Positions 1 through 6,497 are shown, counted from the first letter of the stretch. The stretch: DNA of 8,941 nucleotides from an uncultured Streptococcus sp. (GCA_916049935.1 CAJZJI010000016.1:1-8941), one strand, 5' to 3'. Numbers and translations: made by a program. Notes: generated from the letters alone by a model not told the origin.

Positions 1-558
1 GTTGACCAAATCGATATGTTCTTAAAAGCTTTACCATTTGAAGTAACATATGCCGATGACAACAACCAATTCTTGTACTATAACTTCAACAAACCAGCTA
101 ACAAGATGTTGGCTCCACGTGTGCCAGCTCAATCTGGTAATCGTTTATCTACAGTTCACCCACCACGTACATTCAAAAATGTGGAATACCTCATTGCGAA
201 CTTACGTGCAGGAAACGTGGATTACTTCCGTACAATCGTTCCAAACACTCCACCAGAAATCATCAACGTACACAACTACCAAGCAATGTACTATCCTGAT
301 GGTTCTTACGCTGGAATTAACGAAATCGTATTTGACTTCAAACCATGGTTAGATTGGTACTTACAAACAACTGGCCAACGTTTAGTAAGCGCAAATGGTG
401 CTGCACCTGTAGCGGACGCAACAAGTGGCGCTTCAAACAGCGGACATTCAGCTCCAGCTCCTGCAGCAGATGCAACAAGTGGTGCTTCAGATAGCGGACA
501 CTCAGCTCCAGCTCAAGCACAAGCAGTAGATGCAACAAGTGGTGCTTCAGAACACTAA
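1..558 (+). CDS. PAS-domain (DUF438/PAS_10-like) protein with triple flavinylation-type C-terminal tail, 5' partial
   Basis: The frame is open from the first base, so the start lies upstream and only the last 185 residues are seen. Residues 1-125 read as a PAS fold of the kind found in DUF438 proteins: LPFEVTYADDNNQFLYYN, then a conserved HPP (His53-Pro54-Pro55), and a final strand around GSYAGINEIVFDF. The tail, residues 126-185, is rich in Ala, Ser, Pro, Gly and His. It carries DATSGAS at 139-145, 157-163 and 177-183, and ends in Glu-His. DxxSGA(S/T) is the known ApbE FMN-attachment motif of NqrC/RnfG-type proteins; that this tail is flavinylated is inference. There is no FMN_bind domain around the motifs. 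A flavin-reductase or other redox domain may lie in the missing N-terminal part, but this cannot be seen. Codon choice (AAC, TAC, CCA, GAA, CGT) looks like that of a well-expressed gene. A strong terminator follows directly, so this is the last gene of its transcript. PAS assignment is moderately sure; function is unknown. Confidence 0.8.
   Translation, partial: VDQIDMFLKALPFEVTYADDNNQFLYYNFNKPANKMLAPRVPAQSGNRLSTVHPPRTFKNVEYLIANLRAGNVDYFRTIVPNTPPEIINVHNYQAMYYPDGSYAGINEIVFDFKPWLDWYLQTTGQRLVSANGAAPVADATSGASNSGHSAPAPAADATSGASDSGHSAPAQAQAVDATSGASEH
415..549 (+). repeat. Three in-frame DATSGAS repeats (candidate ApbE flavinylation sites)
   Basis: Copies of the DATSGAS coding unit start at 415, 469 and 529, giving periods of 54 and 60 bases (18 and 20 residues). 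Copies 2 and 3 share 23 identical bases. Copies 1 and 2 also share the following SGHSAPAP/SGHSAPAQ linker with only a few differences. The near-identical DNA suggests recent tandem duplication, and copy number could vary between strains. In known substrates FMN is joined to the last Ser/Thr of the motif, here Ser145, Ser163 and Ser183 of the visible protein. Confidence 0.85.
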
Positions 559-571
559 AATTTAAAGCGAG

Positions 572-604
572 AAAGCTAGGCAAATGTTGGCCTAGCTTTT
601 TTTA
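572..604 (+). terminator. Rho-independent terminator after the PAS protein gene
   Basis: A perfect 10-bp stem (AAAGCTAGGC at 572-581 with GCCTAGCTTT at 590-599) and an 8-base loop are followed by an eight-T run at 597-604. It starts 14 bases after the stop codon and separates this gene from the acyltransferase gene. Confidence 0.92.
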
Positions 605-710
605 TAGACGAAATAGACCATTGTTCACGTTTTAGAAACAACTGGAAACTGTTTTCTTAAAATTAACTAAAATGTAATGTTCCTAGTATCCAAGTGTAGT
701 GGTTTTGAGC

Positions 711-739
711 TATAATAAATAGGAGTTTAAGGAATGGAG
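711..739 (+). promoter_or_regulatory. Probable -10 element and ribosome binding site of the acyltransferase gene
   Basis: A perfect TATAAT lies at 711-716, with an expected start of transcription near 723. No convincing -35 hexamer is found 15-19 bases upstream, so the promoter may be weak or activator-dependent. TGGAG at 735-739 sits 7 bases before the GTG at 747, which favours that start over the ATG at 756. The stretch 605-710 shows no other recognisable signal. Confidence 0.45.
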
Positions 740-746
740 AAAAACA

Positions 747-2627
747 GTGGGGACTATGAATTATCAAACAACACCTTCTCAAGCACCGACGCACCCACAC
801 CCTCCCAAGCAAAAAGAGAAAAAACGGAGTGCAGTATTTGATGGCTTGAAAGGTTTTTTTATACTAGCAATTATTACGTATTATTATTTTCAACATTTAT
901 TACCGGGCGGTTTTTTAGCCGTTAACGGATTTTTAGTGGTCGGAGGCTACTTGACGTTCCGGCATAATATCAAAACATTCGCGGAAGATTATAAAGAGCG
1001 TTTCCCAGTGAGAAGCTTGAAGAGAATGTTCTTCCCGATGCTCTTTATGATTATCGTAACGGTCGCGTTCCTATTCGTGGCGGCACCGCAATTACTATCC
1101 AATATTCGGGGCATGGCGCTTTCGGCATTATTCTTCGTGAATAATGATTATCAGATTTTCTCGCAGCAATCTTATTTCGTGCAATCGGCGAATCCAAGCC
1201 CGTTTGTGCATCTCTGGTATGTATCCCTTTATGTGCAATTGTTAATCGTTGGATATCTTCTTCGAAAACTGATGAAGAAACTCAACTTCCTCAGAATGCA
1301 GGAGTTTGCCTTGCTCGCGTTCTTAACGCTCGTTTCAGCAGCAGGGATGGCAGCACTCTATTGGTTTGAACAAGATCCTTCGCACGTATACTACTTAGTG
1401 TCAACGCGTTTATTCTCATTCACGTATGGAGCGCTTTTAAGTTATATTCACGATGGAAAACTACTCTTACCCGCGCGTGAGTCAGGTTCGACTATTCCAA
1501 ATGTGTTGAGCCTTCTCTGTTTAGGGGCGTTAGGATGGATGTTTACAACCTTTAATGGAACGCAAGCAGAAGTGTATTACATGATGATGTTTATTTCATC
1601 GTTTGTGATAATGCTTCTTCTCTCTTGTACGATTCGTGAAGGAGTTGGAGTTCATTACCTCTTCAGCTTTAAAGGATTTACGTTCTTTGGAAAAAGAAGT
1701 TTCTCATACTACTTATGGTTCTATCCGATTCATCTGATTGCGCCAACGTTCTTACGCGAGATTAATGAACAGTGGTTATCAGTAGGAATTCAATTTGCAT
1801 TGATTTTCGTGATGGCGGAAATCACGTATCAACTCTTTGAGCGAGACCGCTTCGTTCTTCCAATTGGACAAGCGCATAGTCCGTATAATTTAACGGCCTA
1901 TGGAAAATCGAATCTTCCAAAAGGCATGAAGCAATTTGGACTCGTGTTCTCACTCATGTATGTCATCTGTATCGGACTTGCGGGTCTTGGATTTGCACAA
2001 GAGAAGAATCAAAACTCAGCCGTGCAAGAGGTTGAAGAGAAAATTCGTCAAAACCAAGCGCTCTTACAAGAGACAACAGCCGAGCCAACAACTGAAGGGA
2101 CAACGACGATTAGTAATGAAGCTAAAGCTAACACGGAACAGCAAGTGAAGCAAACGCCGATTACGTTTGTGGGGGACTCAGTGTTACTAGCCTCTGCGAA
2201 TAAACTTCGTGAAGTCTTCCCGAACACTTATGTGGACGGAGAAGTGGGCCGTCAGTTGTATTACAGTACGCCAATCGTTCAAAAGTTGGCACAGCAAGGT
2301 CGACTTTCTCAAACCGTGGTATTCGTCCTCGGTTCGAATGGGGCTTTTGCGGCTTCTCAAATCGATTCTCTGATTCAAGCAACGGGGAACCGTGAAATCT
2401 TCTTAGTCACAGCCGGATATGAAATTAAATGGGCTAAAGAAGTAAATGAACAGTTAAAAGCAGCTGCAGAACGTTATCCAAATGTTCATTTAATCGATTG
2501 GGGAACTTACGCCAAAGGACATACAAAACAATGGCTCTTTGATGATGAGATTCATCCAAACGATACAGGGGCAGCGGAATTAGCGAACCTCATCTTGCAA
2601 GAAATGGTGAAATTAAAAATCCAATAA
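747..2627 (+). CDS. OatA-like membrane acyltransferase with C-terminal SGNH domain
   Basis: This 626-residue protein matches the AT3-SGNH architecture of peptidoglycan O-acetyltransferases such as OatA. A basic, Pro/His-rich cytoplasmic N-terminus (1-30) precedes about ten or eleven membrane helices (roughly 33-425). A Thr/Glu/Gln-rich linker (about 430-470) leads to an extracytoplasmic SGNH domain. That domain has GDSV with Ser478, a block III-type LGSNGAF, and the DxxHP motif with Asp600 and His603, so its catalytic triad looks intact. The membrane domain is atypical. The family's R-X10-H signature is K35-X10-Y46, and the usual GVDxFFVLSGY reads AVNGFLVVGGY. The LPGGFLAV segment confirms the alignment. 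Such proteins pass an acyl group, usually acetyl, from a cytoplasmic donor across the membrane to a cell-wall sugar. The target here is not known, and the altered AT3 motif leaves activity open. The gene stands alone between two terminators. Translation starts at GTG 747, chosen for Shine-Dalgarno spacing. Confidence 0.88.
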   Translation: MGTMNYQTTPSQAPTHPHPPKQKEKKRSAVFDGLKGFFILAIITYYYFQHLLPGGFLAVNGFLVVGGYLTFRHNIKTFAEDYKERFPVRSLKRMFFPMLFMIIVTVAFLFVAAPQLLSNIRGMALSALFFVNNDYQIFSQQSYFVQSANPSPFVHLWYVSLYVQLLIVGYLLRKLMKKLNFLRMQEFALLAFLTLVSAAGMAALYWFEQDPSHVYYLVSTRLFSFTYGALLSYIHDGKLLLPARESGSTIPNVLSLLCLGALGWMFTTFNGTQAEVYYMMMFISSFVIMLLLSCTIREGVGVHYLFSFKGFTFFGKRSFSYYLWFYPIHLIAPTFLREINEQWLSVGIQFALIFVMAEITYQLFERDRFVLPIGQAHSPYNLTAYGKSNLPKGMKQFGLVFSLMYVICIGLAGLGFAQEKNQNSAVQEVEEKIRQNQALLQETTAEPTTEGTTTISNEAKANTEQQVKQTPITFVGDSVLLASANKLREVFPNTYVDGEVGRQLYYSTPIVQKLAQQGRLSQTVVFVLGSNGAFAASQIDSLIQATGNREIFLVTAGYEIKWAKEVNEQLKAAAERYPNVHLIDWGTYAKGHTKQWLFDDEIHPNDTGAAELANLILQEMVKLKIQ

Positions 2628-2633
2628 TCGTTG

Positions 2634-2669
2634 AGACGACTCGAATTTGAGTCGTCTTTTTTATTTTTT
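2634..2669 (+). terminator. Rho-independent terminator after the acyltransferase gene
   Basis: A 9-bp stem (AGACGACTC at 2634-2642 with GAGTCGTCT at 2649-2657) and a six-base loop are followed by a long T-rich tract to 2669. It lies six bases after the stop codon. Confidence 0.92.
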
Positions 2670-2691
2670 AAAAATATTTTTGAAAACGCTA

Positions 2692-2720
2692 TTGACATCC
2701 AGGTGTATTAAGCGCATAAT
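2692..2720 (+). promoter_or_regulatory. Sigma-A promoter of the GntR-ABC operon
   Basis: TTGACA at 2692-2697 is followed after exactly 17 bases by CATAAT at 2715-2720, one base from consensus. Transcription should start near 2727. One operator copy covers the -10 region and the other lies just downstream of the start, so repression by the first gene product is expected. Confidence 0.88.
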
Positions 2721-2725
2721 ACAGT
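2702..2725 (+). promoter_or_regulatory. Upstream operator copy (O1), imperfect palindrome over the -10 region
   Basis: This 24-base site matches the perfect palindrome O2 at 19 of 24 positions and keeps both half-site cores, GTGTATTA and TAATACA. Its centre (2713.5) is 32 bases, close to three helical turns, from that of O2, so the two sites face the same side of the DNA. It covers the -10 hexamer and the end of the spacer. Confidence 0.75.
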
Positions 2726-2733
2726 TAAAGATA

Positions 2734-2757
2734 AGTGTATTAACCGGTTAATACACT
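2734..2757 (+). promoter_or_regulatory. Downstream operator copy (O2), perfect 24-bp palindrome
   Basis: The half-site AGTGTATTAACC at 2734-2745 is followed immediately by its exact reverse complement at 2746-2757. It lies about 8 bases after the predicted transcription start and 28 bases before the regulator's start codon. There is no T-tract, so it is not a terminator. Position and symmetry fit a dimeric GntR/YtrA-type repressor acting on its own operon. Confidence 0.85.
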
Positions 2758-2785
2758 GATTGGGAATCAAAGAAAGGAGTTACTA

Positions 2786-3139
2786 ATGATCGTATTTGAT
2801 AAAAGAAGTCCGGTCTACGAGCAAATAATCGCCTATTTCAAAGCGGAAATTGCCTCCCACAGAATGGAAGCAGGCCAAGAGATGCCGAGTCGGCGTGAAT
2901 TTGCGCAAACCATGCAAGTGAATCCCAATACGGTCCAACGTGCCTTTCATGAATTGGAGGTCATGGGGTTGATTACGACTGGAAATAATGTCATGAGTCG
3001 TGTGACAGAAGATGTAGAACGGATTGAGCAACTAAAAGATGAAATGTTAGATGAGGCGATTGGAAGCTTTACAGAAGCGATTAAGCCTCTCAACTTAACT
3101 GCAGAAGATGTTATCGAACATCTCAAAAAACAATTGTAA
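2786..3139 (+). CDS. GntR-family transcriptional regulator, YtrA subfamily
   Basis: This 117-residue protein is of the length typical of YtrA-type regulators. A winged HTH of the GntR type fills residues 7-70: VYEQIIAYFKAEI, then GQEMPSRREFAQTMQVNPNTV with the recognition helix, then FHELEVMGLITT. The remaining 45 or so residues form a short helical C-terminal part, presumably for dimerisation. No large ligand-binding domain is present. AAAGGAG at 2773-2779 sits six bases before the ATG. It is the first gene of a four-gene operon with an ABC ATPase, a permease and a secreted protein. The duplicated palindrome at the promoter makes autorepression very likely. In Bacillus subtilis the YtrA regulon responds to cell-wall antibiotics; a similar signal here is inference. 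Confidence 0.92.
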   Translation: MIVFDKRSPVYEQIIAYFKAEIASHRMEAGQEMPSRREFAQTMQVNPNTVQRAFHELEVMGLITTGNNVMSRVTEDVERIEQLKDEMLDEAIGSFTEAIKPLNLTAEDVIEHLKKQL

Positions 3140-3154
3140 GGAAGGAGCGGTACT

Positions 3155-3844
3155 ATGTTAACTGTTCAAAACTTAAGCAAGAGATTTGGAAAGAAACAAG
3201 TGTTGAATGACATCTCATTTAACGCGAAAAAAGGGGAAGTGACGGCTCTTATTGGTGTCAACGGAATTGGGAAAACAACGATTATGAACTGTATTGCAGG
3301 ACTATTACCATTTGATAAAGGGAAAGTTGTTATCGATGATATGCCAGCCCGTAAAGTGTTTGCGGAAAAGGTGAGCTACATTACAGATAGTTCGATTATT
3401 TCTCCAGACCAAACAGTGGACGAGGCAATTGATTTTATGCGCACGTTCTATCCAAACTGGAATCGTCAAAAGGAAAGACATTTATTAGATTTTTTCCGTT
3501 TGAATTTAAAAGATGAAGTACGATCACTCTCGAAAGGGAATGTTGCTAAACTAAACTTGCTTCTCGGGATGGGGCTGGATACAGATTACATCTTGATGGA
3601 CGAACCATTTTCAGGAATCGACGTGTTTACCCGTGAAGAAATCGCGCGTGTGTTTACAAGCGACCTACTTGATGGACGGGGCGTATTGATTACAACGCAT
3701 GAAATTAATGATATTGAGTATATCGTCGATAAAGCAGTGCTCTTAAACGATGGACGTGTAGTGAAGGAATTCTATCCAGAAGAAGTCCGCGAAGAAGAGG
3801 GAAAATCAATTGTCGATGTGATGAGGGAGGTATACTTACCATGA
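3155..3844 (+). CDS. ABC transporter ATP-binding protein (YtrB/BcrA-like)
   Basis: This 229-residue single nucleotide-binding domain presumably energises the permease encoded next. Visible motifs in order are Walker A GVNGIGKTT (34-42), the signature LSKGN (125-129) in place of LSGGQ, Walker B YILMDEPFSGID (145-156) with Asp149 and catalytic Glu150, and the switch His182 in ITTHE. At the Q-loop position the sequence reads YITDSS (75-80), so no glutamine is evident. This and the altered signature resemble drug- and bacitracin-resistance type half-transporters. The ATPase residues are otherwise complete. GGAAGGAG precedes the ATG, 15 bases after the regulator's stop. The stop overlaps the permease start as ATGA, pointing to translational coupling. 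Substrate is unknown; peptide antibiotic or lipid-linked envelope intermediate is inferred from the family. Confidence 0.93.
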   Translation: MLTVQNLSKRFGKKQVLNDISFNAKKGEVTALIGVNGIGKTTIMNCIAGLLPFDKGKVVIDDMPARKVFAEKVSYITDSSIISPDQTVDEAIDFMRTFYPNWNRQKERHLLDFFRLNLKDEVRSLSKGNVAKLNLLLGMGLDTDYILMDEPFSGIDVFTREEIARVFTSDLLDGRGVLITTHEINDIEYIVDKAVLLNDGRVVKEFYPEEVREEEGKSIVDVMREVYLP

Positions 3845-4644
3845 AGAAAGTCATCAACTTAACGATTTATAATATCGGCCAGGCGAAAGGATTCATCCTC
3901 GTGGTGGCCTTACTTCAAATCTTATTGCAACTAGGGTTGAAGGTGAAGACCCTTGCGACGACTGGGTTATTAACCGGACAATTGCGCATTGTGAGTCCTG
4001 ATATCGTGAAACAAGTCGTGCTAGACCAACTCTCAATCGGACTTCCAGTGTTCTTTGCGGGAACAGCGATTTTGGTTTACTCGGCAGTGATTTGGTCGAG
4101 AGAATGGAGCAGCAAAGGCTCATTTATTTATCGCCTACTCATGCTTCCAGGGTCACGTTTTGGAATCTACTGGGCTAAATTATTAACGATGCTTGTGATT
4201 ACGTTCTTCTTACAAGCCGTTCAAGTGGTTGGGGTGTTCTTAAACTACTACCTCACAAGCTTCTTTATTCCAGAGTTTGCACAGTACCACATCACACCAT
4301 GGTCGCTTGTGACAAACTCTATGGCAATGCCGCTTCTAGTGCCACAATATGCGGTGCAGTTTCTTCTCATTTTGACGATGGGGATAGCCCTCATCGTGAC
4401 GGTCTTCCAACTCGCAATTCTTGTCTTTGGGGTTGAGAAGAAGGGGTACGTTCGTAAGGTAACTTCGGTCGTCCTCTACGTTTTAGTCATTGTTGTGACA
4501 TTCACAGCTATCATGCGCACACAATTTGTCGTTCGTTTAATTGGAAATGAAGCGATGGTCTTTTTAATCGGTAGCATGCTCATTTGGATTGTTTTAAATA
4601 TGCTACTAAGCGATTATTTATTAAATCATAAGGTTAGTGTGTAA
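3841..4644 (+). CDS. ABC transporter permease, six membrane helices
   Basis: This 267-residue hydrophobic protein has about six predicted membrane helices, near residues 17-33, 62-82, 112-135, 175-197, 206-226 and 236-258. This is the size and layout of an ABC-2-type half-transporter permease. The start codon overlaps the ATPase stop by four bases, so the two are probably made in equal amounts and pair as a dimeric exporter. No extracytoplasmic sensor domain like that of BceB is present. The closest named family cannot be given by eye; assignment rests on topology and operon position. Confidence 0.85.
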   Translation: MKKVINLTIYNIGQAKGFILVVALLQILLQLGLKVKTLATTGLLTGQLRIVSPDIVKQVVLDQLSIGLPVFFAGTAILVYSAVIWSREWSSKGSFIYRLLMLPGSRFGIYWAKLLTMLVITFFLQAVQVVGVFLNYYLTSFFIPEFAQYHITPWSLVTNSMAMPLLVPQYAVQFLLILTMGIALIVTVFQLAILVFGVEKKGYVRKVTSVVLYVLVIVVTFTAIMRTQFVVRLIGNEAMVFLIGSMLIWIVLNMLLSDYLLNHKVSV

Positions 4645-4656
4645 GGAGGGGTTATC

Positions 4657-5847
4657 ATGAAATCAAGTAAATTTGCAACAGCAGTATTTGCCTTTAGTGG
4701 ACTTGTGTTTCTAGCGACAGCTGGTCACGCAGCGTATCAAGAAGTGAAGCCTGCTCCGGTATCGATTCAATTAACCGATGAAGAGAAAAAATTAGTCGAC
4801 GGAGCAACCTTTGAAATGTCGTATTCCACAGATGATTTAACATCGTCTAAGGGCGCAGAGTATGCACTTTTAGATGGGAATGTAAAACGTGTTGGTTTTT
4901 CCGAAAATGCCTACAATTTCCAAACGAAAAAGAGATTGGCAGACTTTTCTTTTACAGACCGTCCAAATTATGATAATCTGGTGGCGTTTAAGGGGTATGA
5001 CCTTCTATACGGCTTGACTTATAGCTTTGAAAGTACAACAGATCCAAAGGTAAATTTCAGTATCATTAACAAAGAGACGAAGAAGGTCACAACTGTTTCG
5101 GTTCCGATTACTAAAGAAGTACGCGGGGACGATAGTCATTTTGTAACAGATGTCACTTTCTATAGAAAAGGCAATACCGTGTATGGAGTGGTGCCGATGC
5201 CTGAGTATGAAAATAGAGGCTCGAAAGCACCAACCTATTTCTTCATCACATTCTCTGTGAACTTAGAAACGGGAGCCACAACACCTGCTAAACGAGTGAA
5301 ATTACCAGAGGAATACGCTTCGATTGCATGGGGAGAAGCCAAGAGCTCTCGCATGTACGACCCGCAAGTGCTACTCTTCAAGAGTATGTATTCAAGAGAT
5401 GAAAAATTCCGCTTAATGACTTTTGATGCTGAGACTGAGAAGTTCACAGAAATCACACCTGAACAGGGCATGAGTGCGGTACAATCGATTCTATACACAG
5501 TAGGAGACAAAGCATATATTGCCTTGGCAGATGAGGTGCCTGCATTCACTGGTTCAGATACGTATGTGAAGGCAAGTGAGCGCAAAAATAATGAGACTAA
5601 ATATTATGTTCTTAATGCAGGTTCGCAGAAATTAGAAGAAGCATTTACAACGGAAACAGATGTCTATGCACCACAAGTGTACTTGAATAAAGGAAATCTT
5701 GTAATGATCACTCTTGTCGATGGCAAACCAACGCTACGTGTGCAATCAATGCAAACAAAAGAGGTTCTTCTTTCTAAGACAATTGATGTGAAGGATGATG
5801 TGTTCTTTATCGATACACGTATGTACGGCATGATGCGTATGAAATAA
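4657..5847 (+). CDS. Secreted or membrane-tethered protein of unknown function, co-transcribed with ABC transporter
   Basis: This 396-residue protein is not recognised. It has a clear Sec-type N-terminus: Lys2 and Lys5, a hydrophobic core at 6-22, and a likely cleavage after GHA (Ala25). There is no lipobox cysteine and no C-terminal LPxTG anchor. The mature part is rich in alternating hydrophobic/polar stretches and repeated turn-strand units (for example YYVLNAGSQKLEEAF, FRLMTFDAETEKFTEI, ITFSVNLETGATT). This looks like an all-beta protein, possibly a beta-propeller, which is inference. No catalytic motif is seen. AAGGAGGGG at 4643-4651 gives a very strong ribosome site, and the gap to the permease stop is only 12 bases. 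It may bind or sense the transporter's substrate outside the membrane. YtrA-type operons do not usually end with such a gene, as far as is recalled. A bidirectional terminator follows. Confidence 0.85.
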   Translation: MKSSKFATAVFAFSGLVFLATAGHAAYQEVKPAPVSIQLTDEEKKLVDGATFEMSYSTDDLTSSKGAEYALLDGNVKRVGFSENAYNFQTKKRLADFSFTDRPNYDNLVAFKGYDLLYGLTYSFESTTDPKVNFSIINKETKKVTTVSVPITKEVRGDDSHFVTDVTFYRKGNTVYGVVPMPEYENRGSKAPTYFFITFSVNLETGATTPAKRVKLPEEYASIAWGEAKSSRMYDPQVLLFKSMYSRDEKFRLMTFDAETEKFTEITPEQGMSAVQSILYTVGDKAYIALADEVPAFTGSDTYVKASERKNNETKYYVLNAGSQKLEEAFTTETDVYAPQVYLNKGNLVMITLVDGKPTLRVQSMQTKEVLLSKTIDVKDDVFFIDTRMYGMMRMK

Positions 5848-5859
5848 AAGAGAGTACTC

Positions 5860-5894
5860 AAAAAGCGTTCTACCTTTGAGGTTGAACGCTTTTT
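5860..5894. terminator. Bidirectional terminator shared by convergent genes
   Basis: AAAAAGCGTTC at 5860-5870 pairs perfectly with GAACGCTTTTT at 5884-5894. A further ACCT/AGGT helix (5872-5875 with 5879-5882) lies inside the loop. There is a five-T run on each strand, so it should stop the ABC operon rightward and the ArAE gene leftward. The minus-strand stop codon (5893-5895) overlaps the hairpin arm. Confidence 0.92.
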
Positions 5895-6402
5895 ATGATG
5901 CTTGTTTTTCTTCTTTTAGATGTGGGTTTGGAAGGATGTGATTCACTCCGATGGCAATGACTGCACCAATCAATGTATCGAGAATTCGTTGAATCGCATA
6001 GGCGGTATTTTGTCCTGCTTCGATATTGAAGAAGATAACTAAGAAAGTCGCGCAAGAATTAATGATACCTGATTTATTGAACTGGTTACAGAATAAAATA
6101 ATGATAATGATTCCAACAGGAGCCAGTAGTAAATCTGTATACTCTGGGAACGGCAGAATCGATCTTACGTAGAATAAAAGTATCGCGATGACCCCGCCAG
6201 TGGTATTTCCGATAAAACGGGAGAAGGCGAATTTAAAAGTTTGCTGATGGTCTGTTCGCAAGCTGAAGATGGCAGACAAGGCTGCTAGCATCGGTGAACC
6301 ACGATGTAAGATTCTAAAGAGAACCACGCAAATAAACACAGACACGGCTGTTTTAAAAGTACGAAGTCCGATATGGAATGGATTATTTGAAGATTGTGGC
6401 AC
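5893..6402 (-). CDS. Short ArAE/FUSC-type (aromatic acid exporter family-like) membrane protein
   Basis: This 169-residue protein begins with GTG (complement of 6400-6402), preceded on its strand by AGAGGTG (6408-6414) at five bases' distance. It matches the N-terminal membrane module of ArAE/FUSC proteins. A first helix (16-32) is followed by SPMLAALSAIFSLRTD, then the family-type RFIGNTTGGVIAILLFY segment (62-78) and further helices near 92-106, 110-130 and 140-158. The end is short and charged (HLKEEKQAS). Longer relatives such as YqjA carry a cytoplasmic C-terminal domain of about 150 residues that is absent here. The single-module length is seen in other members, so it is not clearly truncated. 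Its substrate is unknown; export of small aromatic or organic compounds is only a family-based guess. Confidence 0.85.
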   Translation of the reverse strand: MPQSSNNPFHIGLRTFKTAVSVFICVVLFRILHRGSPMLAALSAIFSLRTDHQQTFKFAFSRFIGNTTGGVIAILLFYVRSILPFPEYTDLLLAPVGIIIIILFCNQFNKSGIINSCATFLVIFFNIEAGQNTAYAIQRILDTLIGAVIAIGVNHILPNPHLKEEKQAS

Positions 6403-6433
6403 GCTCTCACCTCTGCTTTTTTAAGATATCGCT

Positions 6434-6439
6434 ATTATA
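6434..6439 (-). promoter_or_regulatory. Probable -10 element of the ArAE-like gene
   Basis: The minus strand reads TATAAT here, 31 bases upstream of the GTG start. The -35 at 17 bases (TACCAT, 6457-6462) is poor. It lies back to back with the promoter of the HTH gene: the two -10 elements are about 55 bases apart and their outer elements almost touch. Confidence 0.55.
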
Positions 6440-6468
6440 ATATATGTGATAAAAAAATGGTAGAGTTA

Positions 6469-6497
6469 TTGAACAATGCACCTAATAGGTGTATAAT
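6469..6497 (+). promoter_or_regulatory. Sigma-A promoter of the HTH-protein gene
   Basis: TTGAAC at 6469-6474 is followed after exactly 17 bases by TATAAT at 6492-6497. Transcription should start near 6504, giving an untranslated leader of only about 14 bases that is little more than the ribosome binding site. The promoter is embedded in inverted repeats, described separately. Confidence 0.88.

Noticed and set aside
415..549. Regularly spaced repeats that could be read as a short CRISPR-like array.
   Set aside because: Repeats are in frame within a coding sequence, encode a conserved heptapeptide, and the spacers are similar to one another.
338..583. Minus-strand 81-codon open frame rich in Leu and His across the tail repeats.
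   Set aside because: It is the antisense shadow of the repeated Ala/Ser/Gly codons and shows no ribosome site or sensible protein.
605..710. Possible riboswitch or leader RNA before the acyltransferase gene.
   Set aside because: The -10 lies at 711-716, so this stretch is probably untranscribed from that promoter, and no conserved RNA element was recognised.
734..841. A 35-codon reading frame starting at ATG 734, with AGGAG at 721-725 well placed before it, overlapping the start of the acyltransferase gene in another frame.
   Set aside because: The product is short, low-complexity and resembles no known peptide. The main gene has its own site before GTG 747. It could be a chance overlap; leader-peptide control cannot be supported without conservation.
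2734..2757. The perfect palindrome as an attenuator or terminator hairpin.
   Set aside because: It has no loop as drawn and no T-run after it, and a second copy overlaps the -10. An operator explains both.
5235..5585. Minus-strand 116-codon open frame inside the secreted-protein gene.
   Set aside because: The plus-strand frame has signal peptide, ribosome site and operon context; the antisense frame has none.
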